A stretch of DNA of 64,000 nt from Erinaceus europaeus (lineage: Eukaryota > Chordata > Mammalia > Eulipotyphla > Erinaceidae): the NCBI RefSeq assembly GCF_950295315.1, contig NC_080179.1, forward strand, positions 76,614,448-76,678,447, given 5' to 3'. Within the stretch, counting starts at the first letter, position 1; each line of letters begins with the position of its first letter. The notes beneath the pieces are model-generated. The model searched no databases. It was not told where the DNA came from and saw only the letters and a program-made list of their open reading frames with translations. Positions 10,576 through 19,505 of this stretch are shown in pieces. Both the position numbers and the translations under genes were made by a program.

Positions 10576-11309
10576 TGTCGTTTCATTCCCAGTCACAACA
10601 GACTTTCTAACCAGAGGTGATTGTAGGTGATTGTAGAATCGGTGAGGATATGGAATAAAGTCACATCCAGGGACACTGACTTTGTCAGCTCGATTGACGT
10701 GGGGCTGGCCAGGGCTACATATTCTGTTTCCGTGGAGGTGGTGCAGAGGCTGAAGCCTAGGCTCTCCGATCACAGTCCCTGAGTGTTCATCCGGGCCTCG
10801 CCTGTTCCAGGGCGATCTCCGCTTCTCTCCTCTGTCCTCCTGGCAAACAGATGTTAAAAGACAACATATTCTAAGGAAAGTCATTCAGATACGTTACCGT
10901 GGAATACGCGAGGGGCATTTTCAGTGCGGGAAGGGTTATGCTGATTAGCTGCAGGTAAGCAGAGTAAGGACGGAAAGGGCCTGAGCTCAGAGGCAGATGA
11001 AGAGATGTCTTTGACTGGATGAAGAAGGAATCCATAGCAGACGTGGACTCTGACCATTTCTCCTAGTCCCTTCCTTGCCCTCCCCTACAGCCACTTGGGC
11101 TCCTTGGGGCAATTCGGTGAGTCTCTGCATCGGGAATATTTGCACTTCTCTCTGGCCAGAATGCCAGCCCTCACTGTATCTGCTCAGCCTTGAGCTTCAA
11201 GTGTCACCTGTGCAGAGTCACTTTACTGGCCACTCCTGGTTCTAAGCAGAGTGTCACATTCTGGCCCGTCACCCTGTTTTGTTTGTGCACATGCCACTCA
11301 TTATCATTT
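10576..11309. other. Intergenic stretch, no gene seen
   Basis: Mostly unique sequence between RAB27A and RSL24D1. I see no exon with splice sites, no RNA gene and no recognised repeat. Confidence 0.5.
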
Positions 11310-11440
11310 AAATTAATTTTTTCCCCCAGAACACTGTCCAGCTCTGACTGATAACAGTGCTGGGATTTGAACCTGTGACCTCAGAGCTTCAGACATTAAA
11401 GTTTTTGCAGAACTATTATGCTGTCTCCCCCTCCCACGCA
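11310..11440 (-). mobile_element. SINE (variant III)
   Basis: GGGATTTGAACCTGTGACCTC is the B-box complement; GCAGAACTATTATGCTGTCTCC is the head complement. Confidence 0.75.
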
Positions 11441-11571
11441 CTGTCACACGATGCACGCCTATGTCTTCATGTACTGAGAAGAGCGAGCCATGAGGACAAG
11501 GACTTAGGTGGTCTTTGTCAAAGTCCTGTTGCCTTGCCACTACACTGAAAAGTATGGACCCACATGGTTAC

Positions 11572-11722
11572 TATTTTTAAAGACTTTTTTTATTGATGAG
11601 AAAGACAGGAGGAGAGAGGGAGAACCACACATCACTCTGGCACATGTGCTGCCGGGGATCCAACTCGGGACCTCATGCTTGAGAGTCCAAAGCTTTACCA
11701 CCCCACCACCTCCTGGATCACT
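11572..11722 (-). mobile_element. SINE (variant III-like)
   Basis: ATTGATGAGAAAGACAGG, CACTCTGGCACATGTGCTG and GGATCCAACTCGGGACC. The head is diverged. Confidence 0.65.
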
Positions 11723-11989
11723 ATTTATTTAACCCCACATGGTTATTGATTGGCTGAATGGAGGACTTTAGAAACAGCAGGGTCCAGTCTAGTGAAAGGG
11801 TTTTGAAATAACAGAAGGACAGAAGGAGAAAAATGGAAACTGTTGTGAGCTTTTCGTATACGGAGAGTCCAGTTCAGGTATCAGGAGACTCCTAGGCTGC
11901 TGACCACGGCCGCTTCGATTACAGCCGTAGACAGTCTCGTTTAGGCTGAGGGGGGAAGACTGCCACCAAGGGCATTTTTCTTCAACAAA

Positions 11990-12765
11990 CCTATAACCAT
12001 GGCTCTTGCCAACTCAAACTGACAGGGATGCGGAGGTCACACAGGCTCCTGTGCTGAATCGGAGTGGATGTGGGCCCTGGGTCAGATTGAATTGGTAAAC
12101 AGTTAACTGTATTTATATATTTTATTCAAGTTTTGGAGCTACTCTCTGCCCTAATCCAGCTTTTTAGTTCTATTCTCAACTCTGACACCATCTTCCCAGA
12201 CAGTATTTTTAGCCCACCTGCATGTTAGCTGTCAAGCTCCAGCAGAAATTGCCACAGTCATGGGCCCCAAGGAACATAACATACCTAAAATAGACTTCCT
12301 AGCTTCTTTCACACGAAAACCCCTGTTCCAAGTTGTTCTATTCCTCCTTTCTGGTTTCTGTTCATTCAGCATTTTTTCCTGCTTTATATCTTACTGCAGT
12401 TCAGCCACCAAGCTGCAGATGCTACTACGATCTATGTCCTGGACCCCCTCCCCAGATCCCTGCCCCACGAGGGACAGACAGACACAGGCTGGGGGTGTGG
12501 ATCCACCTGCCAACACCCATGTCCAGCGGAGAAACAATGACAGAAGCCAGAACTCCCACCTTCTGCTCCCCATAAAGAATTCGGGCTTGAGCCCCCAGCT
12601 CCCCACCTGCAGGGGGATCGCTTCACCTGCTGAAGCGGGTCTGCAGGTGTCTTTCCCCCTCTCTATCTTTCCCTTCCCTCTCAATCCTGTCCCCCCCCCC
12701 AAAAAAAATAATAATTTTGGTTCATACTCCCAGATTAGGAGAAATTTTAGTGGAAGATGAGCAGA
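11990..12765 (+). mobile_element. Unclassified long interspersed repeat, sense copy, with a SINE inside
   Basis: Shares order and sequence with the copies at 41130-42440, 49835-50395 and 57790-58250: GGTCACACAGGCTCCTGTG, CTGACACCATCTTCC, GCCACCAAGCTGCAGATG and GAAGCCAGAACTCCCACC. A 5'-truncated SINE (12586-12715) splits it. Possibly an L1 3' region or an LTR; class unknown. Confidence 0.7.
12586..12715 (+). mobile_element. SINE, ERI type I, 5' truncated, nested
   Basis: Begins at the B box (GGGCTTGAGCCCCCAGC), continues through the GCAGGT and CT blocks, and ends at AAAAAAAATAATAA. The host repeat resumes immediately with TTTTGGTTCATACTCCCAG. Confidence 0.8.
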
Positions 12766-12894
12766 GGGGCTCTGAACTCCAATTGTATCAGTGCCCAGAG
12801 AGAGGAAGGAAGGACACTTGGAAGTAGCAGTAGGTGTAGGTGTGACTTAGGAAGGAAGAGAAGGCGGGGCCACAGGAAAATGGGGGTGGGGTCG

Positions 12895-13068
12895 GCAGTG
12901 GTGCCAGGACACAGGTGTGAGCCCCGCCCCACCTGCAGGGGGAAGCTTTGCAAGTGGTGAAGCCGTGTTGCTGGTGTCTGTCTCTCTCTCTCTCTCTGTT
13001 TTCCCCTTCCTCTCAATTTCTGGCTGTCTCTATCCAATAAATACATAAATAAGGATAATAAAAAAATT
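12895..13068 (+). mobile_element. SINE (variant II)
   Basis: GTGTGAGCCCCGCCCCACCTGC, AGTGGTGAAGCCGTG, CT-rich block and CCAATAAATACATAAAT tail. The head is not clear. Confidence 0.7.
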
Positions 13069-13109
13069 AAAAGAAACTGCCCTTAAAAAAAGAAAATAAA
13101 TGGGCAGAT

Positions 13110-13278
13110 ATAAATACATATAGTCATCCCATATCTATGATCTTGGGAGAACTGCTGTAGTTTCTAGTGGAGGGAATGACACAGAGCTCTGGTGGCGGGG
13201 GAGGTGTGGAATTAGACCCATTATCTTATAATTTTGTAAATCAGTATTAAATCACTAGTAAAAATGAAAAAAAGAATT
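13110..13278 (+). mobile_element. L1-like 3' end fragment
   Basis: GGTGTGGAATTAGACCC, TTGTAAATCAGTATTAAATC and ACTAGTAAAAATGAAAA match the terminal sequence seen in other L1 3' ends in the window (about 61840 and 62260). Confidence 0.5.
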
Positions 13279-13415
13279 TAACCCTAAGTTACTAAGAAGT
13301 TAACTATTGCTTTTACTCAGTAAATATTAAATAATGTGTTACATGGCATTCCTATAGTCTGAAACACTGTGTCGATGTCGCATGCACGAGGTGGTGCTGC
13401 GGCTCCCGTCTCTGT

Positions 13416-13815
13416 CGTGTGTGACATTCTCTTCCTGCCTCGCGGGAAATGAACGCACCTTGTGTGCCATCTCTAGGCTCCTGTTTCTCGTATGTGACAT
13501 TCTCTTTTGTTGCCCTTTTTTTGTTGTTGTTATTGATGTCGTCATTGTTGGATAGGACAGAGAGAAATGGAGAGAGGAGGGGAAGACAGAGAGGTGAGAG
13601 AAAGACACCTGCAGACCTGCTTCACCGCCTGGGAAGCGACTCCCCTGCAGGTGGGGAGCCGGGGCTCGAACCGGGATTCTCACGCTGGTCCTTGTGCTTT
13701 GTGCCACCTGCAATTAACCCGCTGCGCTAGCGCCTGACCCCCGTATGTGACATTCTCTTCCTGCCTCACGGGAGATAAACGCACCTTGTGTGCCATTTCC
13801 AGCCTCCTGTTTTGA
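13416..13815. repeat. 73-bp tandem duplication interrupted by a SINE
   Basis: The segment containing GTGACATTCTCTTCCTGCC and AACGCACCTTGTGTGCCA occurs at 13416-13488 and again from 13489, where the second copy is split by a SINE (13507-13742). Confidence 0.85.
13507..13742 (-). mobile_element. SINE, ERI type I, with 17-bp target-site duplication
   Basis: Flanked by exact copies of GTATGTGACATTCTCTT (13490-13506 and 13743-13759). Full middle block; B-box complement GGGGCTCGAACCGGGATTC. Confidence 0.95.
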
Positions 13816-14127
13816 CGATATCGGGGACAGTGAGACGTTCTCCCAACACAGTAAGTATGGAGTATTAGGGAAACGTAATAAAGATCATCTCAGTGTGCTG
13901 CTTGCCTCAGGAAGAGCATGGAGTGCGCCTAACGCCCTTCTCCCCGCCGCCGAGGCCGAGACAGCGGGTCCTGCTCTGGGTCTGACTTGCCCGCCGCCCG
14001 CGGCCCATCCGGAGAGCTTCAGTCTCCCGGGACAGAAGTTACAGCCGCGGTCTGACGATGCATCTTTCCTGGACTATCGCTCTCTAGAGCAGCTGACGGC
14101 GCAAAGCCAACTATTACTGTTACTGTT

Positions 14128-14185
14128 GGGATGCACTGGATCGACCTTCTCGTGGTGCATCCCGTGAGTCCCCATGCATTGGGGA
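14128..14185. other. Two consecutive perfect hairpins in an unidentified module
   Basis: Stem GGGATGCAC (14128-14136) pairs with GTGCATCCC (14155-14163) across an 18-nt loop. Five bases later TCCCCA (14169-14174) pairs with TGGGGA (14180-14185) across TGCAT. The surrounding 14080-14340 sequence is not a repeat I recognise. Function unknown. Confidence 0.6.
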
Positions 14186-14344
14186 AACTGACGATCCTTC
14201 CTAGCCGACTGAATCCACAGGGATCCCAGTCACTTTCAAAGCCAGCAACAAGCAGCTCCTGACAGCTTTCAACCTGACGCTGTTGACTGGCTACGGAAGA
14301 AGGGCAAACGCTAGAAGAAGAAGAACTGTTACTGTTACTTGCTT

Positions 14345-14470
14345 AAGCAAACAACCGTGCCAAGTGATGGTGCAGGTGCTACCACGCCCAGGATCTGGGT
14401 TCAAGTCCCATCTTCACACGGGGTGAGCAGCGCCGCGGGCTTCTGCCTCTCCCCTATTCCATCTGTCTCT
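14345..14470 (+). mobile_element. SINE (variant II/III)
   Basis: GGTGCAGGTGCTACCACGCC, B box GGGTTCAAGTCCC and CT-rich end; a GGCA/GGAA microsatellite has grown at its tail. Confidence 0.65.
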
Positions 14471-14600
14471 ATCGGAAGGAAGGCAGGCAGGCAGGCAGGC
14501 AAGGAGGAAGGCAGGGAGGAAGGGAGGGAGGAAAGCAGGCAGGGAGGAAGGGAGGCAGGAAGGAAGGCAAGAAGGAAAGAAGGCAGGCAGGCAGGCACCA
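14468..14600. repeat. GGCA/GGAA microsatellite
   Basis: Tetranucleotide runs of GGCA, GGAA and GGGA grown from the tail of a SINE. Confidence 0.85.
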
Positions 14601-14689
14601 TGAGCGCCAGCAGCTCTAGCGGGAAGATGAGGGAGCGGAGACGGAGCAGCGCCAGCGCGGTTCCTTCAGGGTCTCAGGACTTTTCCTTA

Positions 14690-14776
14690 AAATTGTCTAT
14701 CCAACAACAATGACGACATCAATAATAATAATGACTACACCAATAAAACAACAAGGGCAACAAAAGGAAATATTTT
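14690..14776 (+). mobile_element. SINE, ERI type I, 3' fragment
   Basis: TGTCTATCCAACAACAATGA, then ACAACAAGGGCAACAAAAGG tail only. Confidence 0.75.
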
Positions 14777-14885
14777 TTTTAAAAAAAGGAACTTTGGATC
14801 CTACTGCCAGCGAGGGATGCGATAGAGGAAGGTGACCAGAGGGTTCCATGCCTGTCACCGGGAAGCTTGTTTGTTTTTTAAACCT

Positions 14886-15173
14886 TTTTAAAAAAAATAT
14901 TTATTTTCCCTTTTGTTGTCGTTGTTGGATAGGACAGAGAGACATGGAGAGAGGAGGGGAAGACAGAGGGGGAGAGAAAGACAGACACCTGCAGACCTGC
15001 TTCACCGCCTGGGAAGCGACTCCCCTGCAGGTGGGGAGCCGGGGGCTCGAACCGGGATCCTCACGCCGGTCCTTGTGCTTTGCGCCACGAGCGGGGGCTC
15101 GAACCAGGATCCTCACGCCGGTCCCTGTGCTTCGCGCCACCTGCGCTTAACCGGCTGCGCCACCGCCCGGCCG
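14886..15173 (-). mobile_element. SINE, ERI type I, with duplicated promoter segment
   Basis: Full middle block. The B-box segment occurs twice: GGGGGCTCGAACCGGGATCC at 15041 and GGGGGCTCGAACCAGGATCC at 15093, a 52-bp internal duplication. Confidence 0.9.
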
Positions 15174-15227
15174 GAGAATCTTATAGTTGCGCCATCAGTG
15201 AAAAAGAAGCCAGTCTGGAAAATTCCA

Positions 15228-15470
15228 GAGGAGGAAGAGAGAGAGAGAGATGGAGAGATGGAGAGAGAGGGAGAGAGGGAGAGAGAGAGGGAGAGATGGA
15301 GAGAGAGGGAGAAATGGAGAGAGAGATGGAGAGAGAGAGAGAGAGGGAGAGATGGAGAGATGGAGAGAGAGGGAGAGAGGGAGAGAGAGATGGAGAGAGG
15401 GAGAGATGGAGAGAGAGGGAGAGAGAGATGGAGAGGGAGAGGGAAAGGAGCGACGGGGAGAGGGAGAGAC
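15228..15470. repeat. GA-rich microsatellite
   Basis: A purine tract of GAGA, GGAGA and GATGGAGA steps, upstream of RSL24D1. The Arg/Glu-rich forward frames and Ser/Leu-rich reverse frames across it are artefacts. Confidence 0.92.
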
Positions 15471-15544
15471 ACTTAGTAGCAGGTGCAGGTGCGCCTCAGA
15501 AAAGGACCCAGGGCAGGACCGTTCAAGAAAGCGGGAAGACAGCA

Positions 15545-15975
15545 TTTTAATGTAATTATGTTTTCATGTATTTTCGCATATACGTATTTTAATGCATTTC
15601 CTCATATATATTTTAATGTCTTTACATATATATATGTATTTAATGTATTGAATTATATATTTAAATCTACCTACGCACATATGCTTTAATGTATGTAATT
15701 ATATATATTAAGTGTATTTACGCATATACGCATTTTAATGTTTTTAATAATATATATTTGAATGTCTTTACGCATATGTATTTGAATGTATTTGATCATA
15801 TATATATTTGAATGTCTTTACGCATATAAGTATTTGAATGTGTTTGATCGTATACTTTAATGTGTTTACGCCCATATGTATGTTAATCATACATGTCAGT
15901 GTATTTATGCGCATGTATTTCAGTGCATTTCATCACATATGTTTGCATGTCTGTCTTTACGCATCTGTGTATCGC
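15545..15975. repeat. Diverged AT-rich tandem repeat
   Basis: About 430 bases of degenerate units built from TTTACGCATAT, ATATATAT and GTATTTGAATG. It borders the G-rich tract and CpG island of RSL24D1. Confidence 0.85.
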
Positions 15976-15994
15976 CTGCGTCTAACCGCACATG

Positions 15995-16077
15995 TCGGAG
16001 GGGGAGGGGATGGGGGAGGGGCAGGGGGGAGGGGCAGGGGGGAGGGGCAGGGGGAGGGGCAGGGGGAGGGGGGACCC
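15995..16077 (+). promoter_or_regulatory. G-rich tract, G-quadruplex-prone, upstream of RSL24D1
   Basis: About 80 bases built of runs of four to six G separated by single A, T or CA, followed by CCCCC runs at 16075-16095. Many overlapping intramolecular G4 registers are possible. It lies about 230-310 bp upstream of the RSL24D1 start codon, at the left edge of the CpG island. Confidence 0.7.
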
Positions 16078-16109
16078 CCGCGCCGCCCCCCCCCCGTCAC
16101 CTACCCGGA

Positions 16110-16307
16110 CACGCGCGCTGACGTCAATGGGAAGCGCCGGGAAGCGCGCGGACGGCCTTTCCAGCTGTGGCGCGCCGTGCTGACGTCACAGGCGCGGCGG
16201 GCGGGGCTGGGCGTCGTGACGTGACCGGACCGCCGGGAACCCTTTTCCGGTCGCGCCGTGTGACGTCACTTCCCGTCGCTGGGCCGCGGAGGCCGCTCGC
16301 GTCCGCC
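16110..16307 (+). promoter_or_regulatory. RSL24D1: RSL24D1 promoter and 5' UTR with four CRE-type motifs
   Basis: Perfect TGACGTCA palindromes occur at 16119-16126, 16181-16188 and 16261-16268, with a near match TGACGTGA at 16217-16224. TTCCGG and TTCCCG ETS-like elements are at about 16246 and 16270. No TATA box is visible, as is usual for a CpG-island housekeeping promoter. CREB/ATF proteins bind TGACGTCA. The transcription start is inferred to lie in the last 50-100 bases before the ATG. Confidence 0.7.
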
Positions 16308-16388
16308 ATGCGGGTGGAGAGGTGCTACTTCTGCTCGGGGCCCGTGTACCCCGGCCACGGGATGACGTTCGTCCGCAACGACTGCAAG
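16308..16388 (+). CDS. RSL24D1: RSL24D1 exon 1 (start codon), ribosome biogenesis protein RLP24
   Basis: RSL24D1 (RLP24) is the nuclear and nucleolar relative of ribosomal protein eL24. It occupies the eL24 position on pre-60S particles and in yeast is exchanged for eL24 in the cytoplasm after Drg1 AAA-ATPase action. This exon holds the ATG, in a good context (GCCATGC), and 27 codons: [18 protein letters not shown], then MTFVRNDCK. Cys6 and Cys9 are the first half of the eL24-type zinc finger, which is completed by Cys32 and Cys36 in exon 2. The six exons join to 163 codons, the length of the human protein, with all phases consistent. The donor is AAG|GTTGGC, weaker than the other donors of the gene. 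Confidence 0.97.
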
Positions 16389-17294
16389 GTTGGCGGCGCG
16401 CGGCTGCGGGGCGGGCGGGGCGGCGGTGGGGCCGGGCCGGGGCCTCGAACCCGCGGCGGGGGGCGGGGGGCTGGGGGCCGGAGGCGCTTCGCCGGGGGCT
16501 CGAACCTGCTGCCCGGCGCCGTCGAAGACTTCCTTTACCGGCGCTGAGAAAGACGGAGCCTCCGGAGAGGAAGAGGCGGACGGCCCTGTGGCACGTGGGC
16601 TGCGGGGATGGGGGTCGGGACCCGCCTAGCCGGCCGCGCCACCTCCCGGACCCCGGGTGTCCTGTCCTGTCCTGTCCTGCTGAGCGGTCCGGGGGCGGTG
16701 ACGACAGCCCTGCTCGGCCTGGCTTTCGGCGGCGCTGGGGATGGAACCCGGGGCCTTGGAGCCTCGGGCACGACTTCTTGTTCGCAACCGCGGGCCGTCC
16801 TCCCGGACCGGGACTTGCGGGCCGCTGGGCTTTCGTTTCAGCCCGGGCCCGGGTCCGCAGGCCTGGAGCGCTGTGCGCGCGGCCGCGGCGGCTCCCCCCG
16901 GCCCGCACTCCGGACTCCGTGCTTAGCGGGCGGCGCTGACGTGCTCGGCTGTCGCAGTCAGAGCCGCCTCCCTCGGGTCCCGGAGAGGAGGAGCGACGGG
17001 GAGGGACGCGTTTGGGGCTCGCAGCCGGTGCGGGTGCGGCTCGGGAGGCGCCGGAGGCTGCGGGCGCGGACGGCAGCTGCGACCCTGGGCAACCGCCGGC
17101 CGCCCGGCGCCGAGTAGCCCCGGCCCTCAGGGTCCTGCGGGCCGCTGACTGGAAAATGCAGGCGCGGAGAGAGACAGCGGGCGAGGAGGCGGCGACAGTC
17201 TCTGGGCCGGGAGGCCGCCGCGGCTCTGGGACTCGCTTCAGCCTCGGCTCTGCACTGTCGGGAGCCCGGCCGCGCTGTGTCCCTCAGGTGCACA

Positions 17295-18436
17295 GGGTGT
17301 GCGTGTGCGCGCGTGTGTGTGCGTGTCTGCGTGTGCGCGTGTGCGTGTCTGCGTGTGTGTCTGCGTGTGTGTGCGTGTGTGTCTGCGTGTGCGCGCGCGT
17401 CTGCGTGTCTGTGCGCGTGTGTGCGTGCGCGTGTCTGTGCGTGTGAGTGTGTGTAAGTGTGCGTGTGTCTGCGTGTGCGCGTGCGCCTGTGTGTGCGTGT
17501 GCGCGTGTCTGTGCGTGTGTGCGTGTCTGTGTGCGCATGTGTGCGTGCGCGCGTGTGTGCGCGTGCACCCGTGTGCGCGTGTGTCTGTGCGCGTGCGAGT
17601 GTGTGTAAGTGTGCGTGCGCCTGTGTGTGCGTGTGCGCGTGTGTCTTTGCGTGTGCGCGTGCGCCTGTGTGTGCGTGTGCGCGTGTGTCTGCGTGTGTGC
17701 GCGCGCGTGTGCGTGTGCGCGTGTGTGTGCGTGTCTGCGTGTGCGTGTGTCTGCGCGTGTGTGCGTGTGTGTGTGCGTGTGCGCGTGTGTCTCTGCGTGT
17801 GTGCGTGTGCGTGCGTGCGTGCGTATGCGTGTGTGTGCGCGTGCGTGTGTGCGTGTGTGCGTATGCGTGTGTGTGCGCATGCGTGTGTGTGCGCGTGTGT
17901 GCGTGTGCGCGTGTGTCTGCGCGTGTGTCTGTGCGTGTGCGTGCGTGCGTGTGCGCGTGTGCGCGTGCGTGTGCGCGTGTGCGTGCGTGCGTATGCGTGT
18001 GTGTGCGCGTGCGTGTGTGTGCGTTTGCGCGTGTGTCTGTGCGTGTGTGCGTGTGCGTGCGTGCGTATGCGTGTGTGTGCGCGTGCGTGTGTGTGCGTTT
18101 GCGCGTGTGTCTGTGCGCGTGCGTGTGTGTGTGCGTTTGCGCGTGTGTCTGTGCGTGCGTGTGTGTGCGTTTGCGCGTGTCTGTGCGTGCGTGTGTGCGT
18201 TTGCGCGTGTGTCTGTGCGTGTGCGTGTGCGTGTGTGCGTGTGTGCGTGCGTGCGTATGCGTGTGTGTGCGCGTGCGTGTGTGTGCGTTTGCGCGTGTGT
18301 CTGTGCGTGTGCGTGTGTGCGTGTGTGTGCGTGCGTGCGTATGCGTGTGTGTGCGCGTGCGTGTGTGTGCGTTTGCGCGTGTGTCTGTGCGTGTGCGCGT
18401 GTGCGTGTGTGTGTGTGCGCGTGCGTGCGCGCGTCA
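17295..18436. repeat. TG/CG alternating tract, about 1.14 kb
   Basis: Nearly continuous TGTGCG, GTGCGC and TGTGTG steps with scattered TCT interruptions inside RSL24D1 intron 1. Alternating pyrimidine-purine sequence of this kind is the classical Z-DNA former. Cys/Val/Arg-rich and His/Thr-rich frames across it are artefacts. Confidence 0.96.
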
Positions 18437-18761
18437 CAGTGCAAGCTTCATCTCCGTGTGCGCCACAGAGGGAAGCATCGAGCTGTTCTGGGCTCTGCTC
18501 TCCCTGAAAGTGAGTGCGGGAGGAGGGCAGGACTTGGTGCGGTAGCTTGCGGACGCGCCTTGAGCATTTTGAGTCCCTGGTCCCAGAAACCTGATGAGCT
18601 AGAGACGGTGGGGATTGCCGGGTTCAGGTTTAGTTCACTGCGGGCTGCGTGACTTCCTGACCGGGCCTGTCATTGGGCCTCTGTGTTACTGTGCAGCGGT
18701 GTTGACCTGCCGGGTGTTGCGATGAGAAGTGTGTGTGTGTCCGTGTTTTAGGAATCGTATT

Positions 18762-18903
18762 GATTTGTTTTTTAATTTCTTTATTGGGGGGTTAATGTTT
18801 TACATTCGACAGTAAATACAATAGTTTTCCACATAACAAAACAACCCCCACTAGGTCCTCTGAATCCTTCCTGGACCTGTGTTCTCCCCACCCGCCTACC
18901 CAG
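18762..18903 (-). mobile_element. L1 3' end fragment
   Basis: TTTCTTTATTGGGGGGTTAA, then ACATTCGACAGTAAATACAA; identical in order to the start of the longer L1 that follows. Confidence 0.8.
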
Positions 18904-19505
18904 TCTTTTTTTTTTTTTAATTTATTTCTTTATTGGGGAATTAATGTTTTACATTCGACAGTAAGTACAATCGTTTGTACATGCATAACATTCCCGAGTT
19001 TCCCACATAACAATACAACACCCACTGGGTCCTCTGAATCCTTCTTGGACCTGTATTCTCCCCACCCCGTCCACCCCAGAGTCTTTTACTTGGGTGCAAT
19101 ACGCCAATTCCATTTCAGGTTCTACTTGTGTTTTCTCTTCTGATCTTGTTTTTCAACTTCTGCCTGAGAGTGAGATCATCCCATATTCATCCTTCAGTTT
19201 CTGACTTATTTCACTCAACATGATTTTTTCAAGGTCCATCCAAGATGGGCTGAAAACGGTGAAGTCACCATTTTTAATAGCTGAGTAGTATTCCATTGTG
19301 TATATAGACCACAGCTTGCTCAGCCACTCATCTGTTGTTGGACACCTGGGTTGTTTCCAGGTTTTGGCTATTACAAATTGTGCTGCCAAGAACATATGTG
19401 CACACAGATCTTTTTGGATGGATGTGTTGGGTTCCTTAGGATCTATCCCCAGGAGAGGAACTGGAGGGTCGTACGGTGGGTCCATTTCTAGCGGAGTGAG
19501 CAAAA
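18904..19505 (-). mobile_element. L1 retrotransposon, 5' truncated, ORF2 C-terminus
   Basis: T-rich left end (poly-A on the complement). The minus strand encodes a fragment containing GIDPKEPNTSIQKDLC, AKTWKQPRCPTTDEW and IYTMEYYSAIKNGDF, the typical C-terminal part of L1 ORF2p. Only the 3' end of the element is present, so it is inactive. Confidence 0.93.

Larger units (their letters stand above)
15990..17285. promoter_or_regulatory. RSL24D1: CpG island spanning RSL24D1 promoter, exon 1 and early intron 1
   Basis: Very G+C-rich sequence with dense CpG, in sharp contrast to the AT-rich block directly to the left (about 15545-15975) and the TG-rich tract directly to the right. It is consistent with a ubiquitously active promoter. 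Confidence 0.85.

Noticed and set aside
13449..13730. Recurrent small frames with a DRTERNGERRGRQ motif at many places
   Set aside because: This peptide is simply the antisense translation of the type I SINE body, repeated at every antisense copy.
13790..14167. 125-codon open frame next to the double hairpin
   Set aside because: No recognisable family, starts inside the 73-bp duplication, and no splice or promoter context.
15080..15555. Arg/Glu-rich and Ser/Leu/Pro-rich open frames
   Set aside because: Translations of a GA microsatellite and SINE.
17238..18652. Cys/Val/Arg-rich and His/Thr-rich open frames on both strands
   Set aside because: Translations of the TG/CG tract; low-complexity in every frame.
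19153..19503. Protein-coding gene on the minus strand (reverse-transcriptase end)
   Set aside because: It is the C-terminal piece of L1 ORF2 in a 5'-truncated element, not a host gene.
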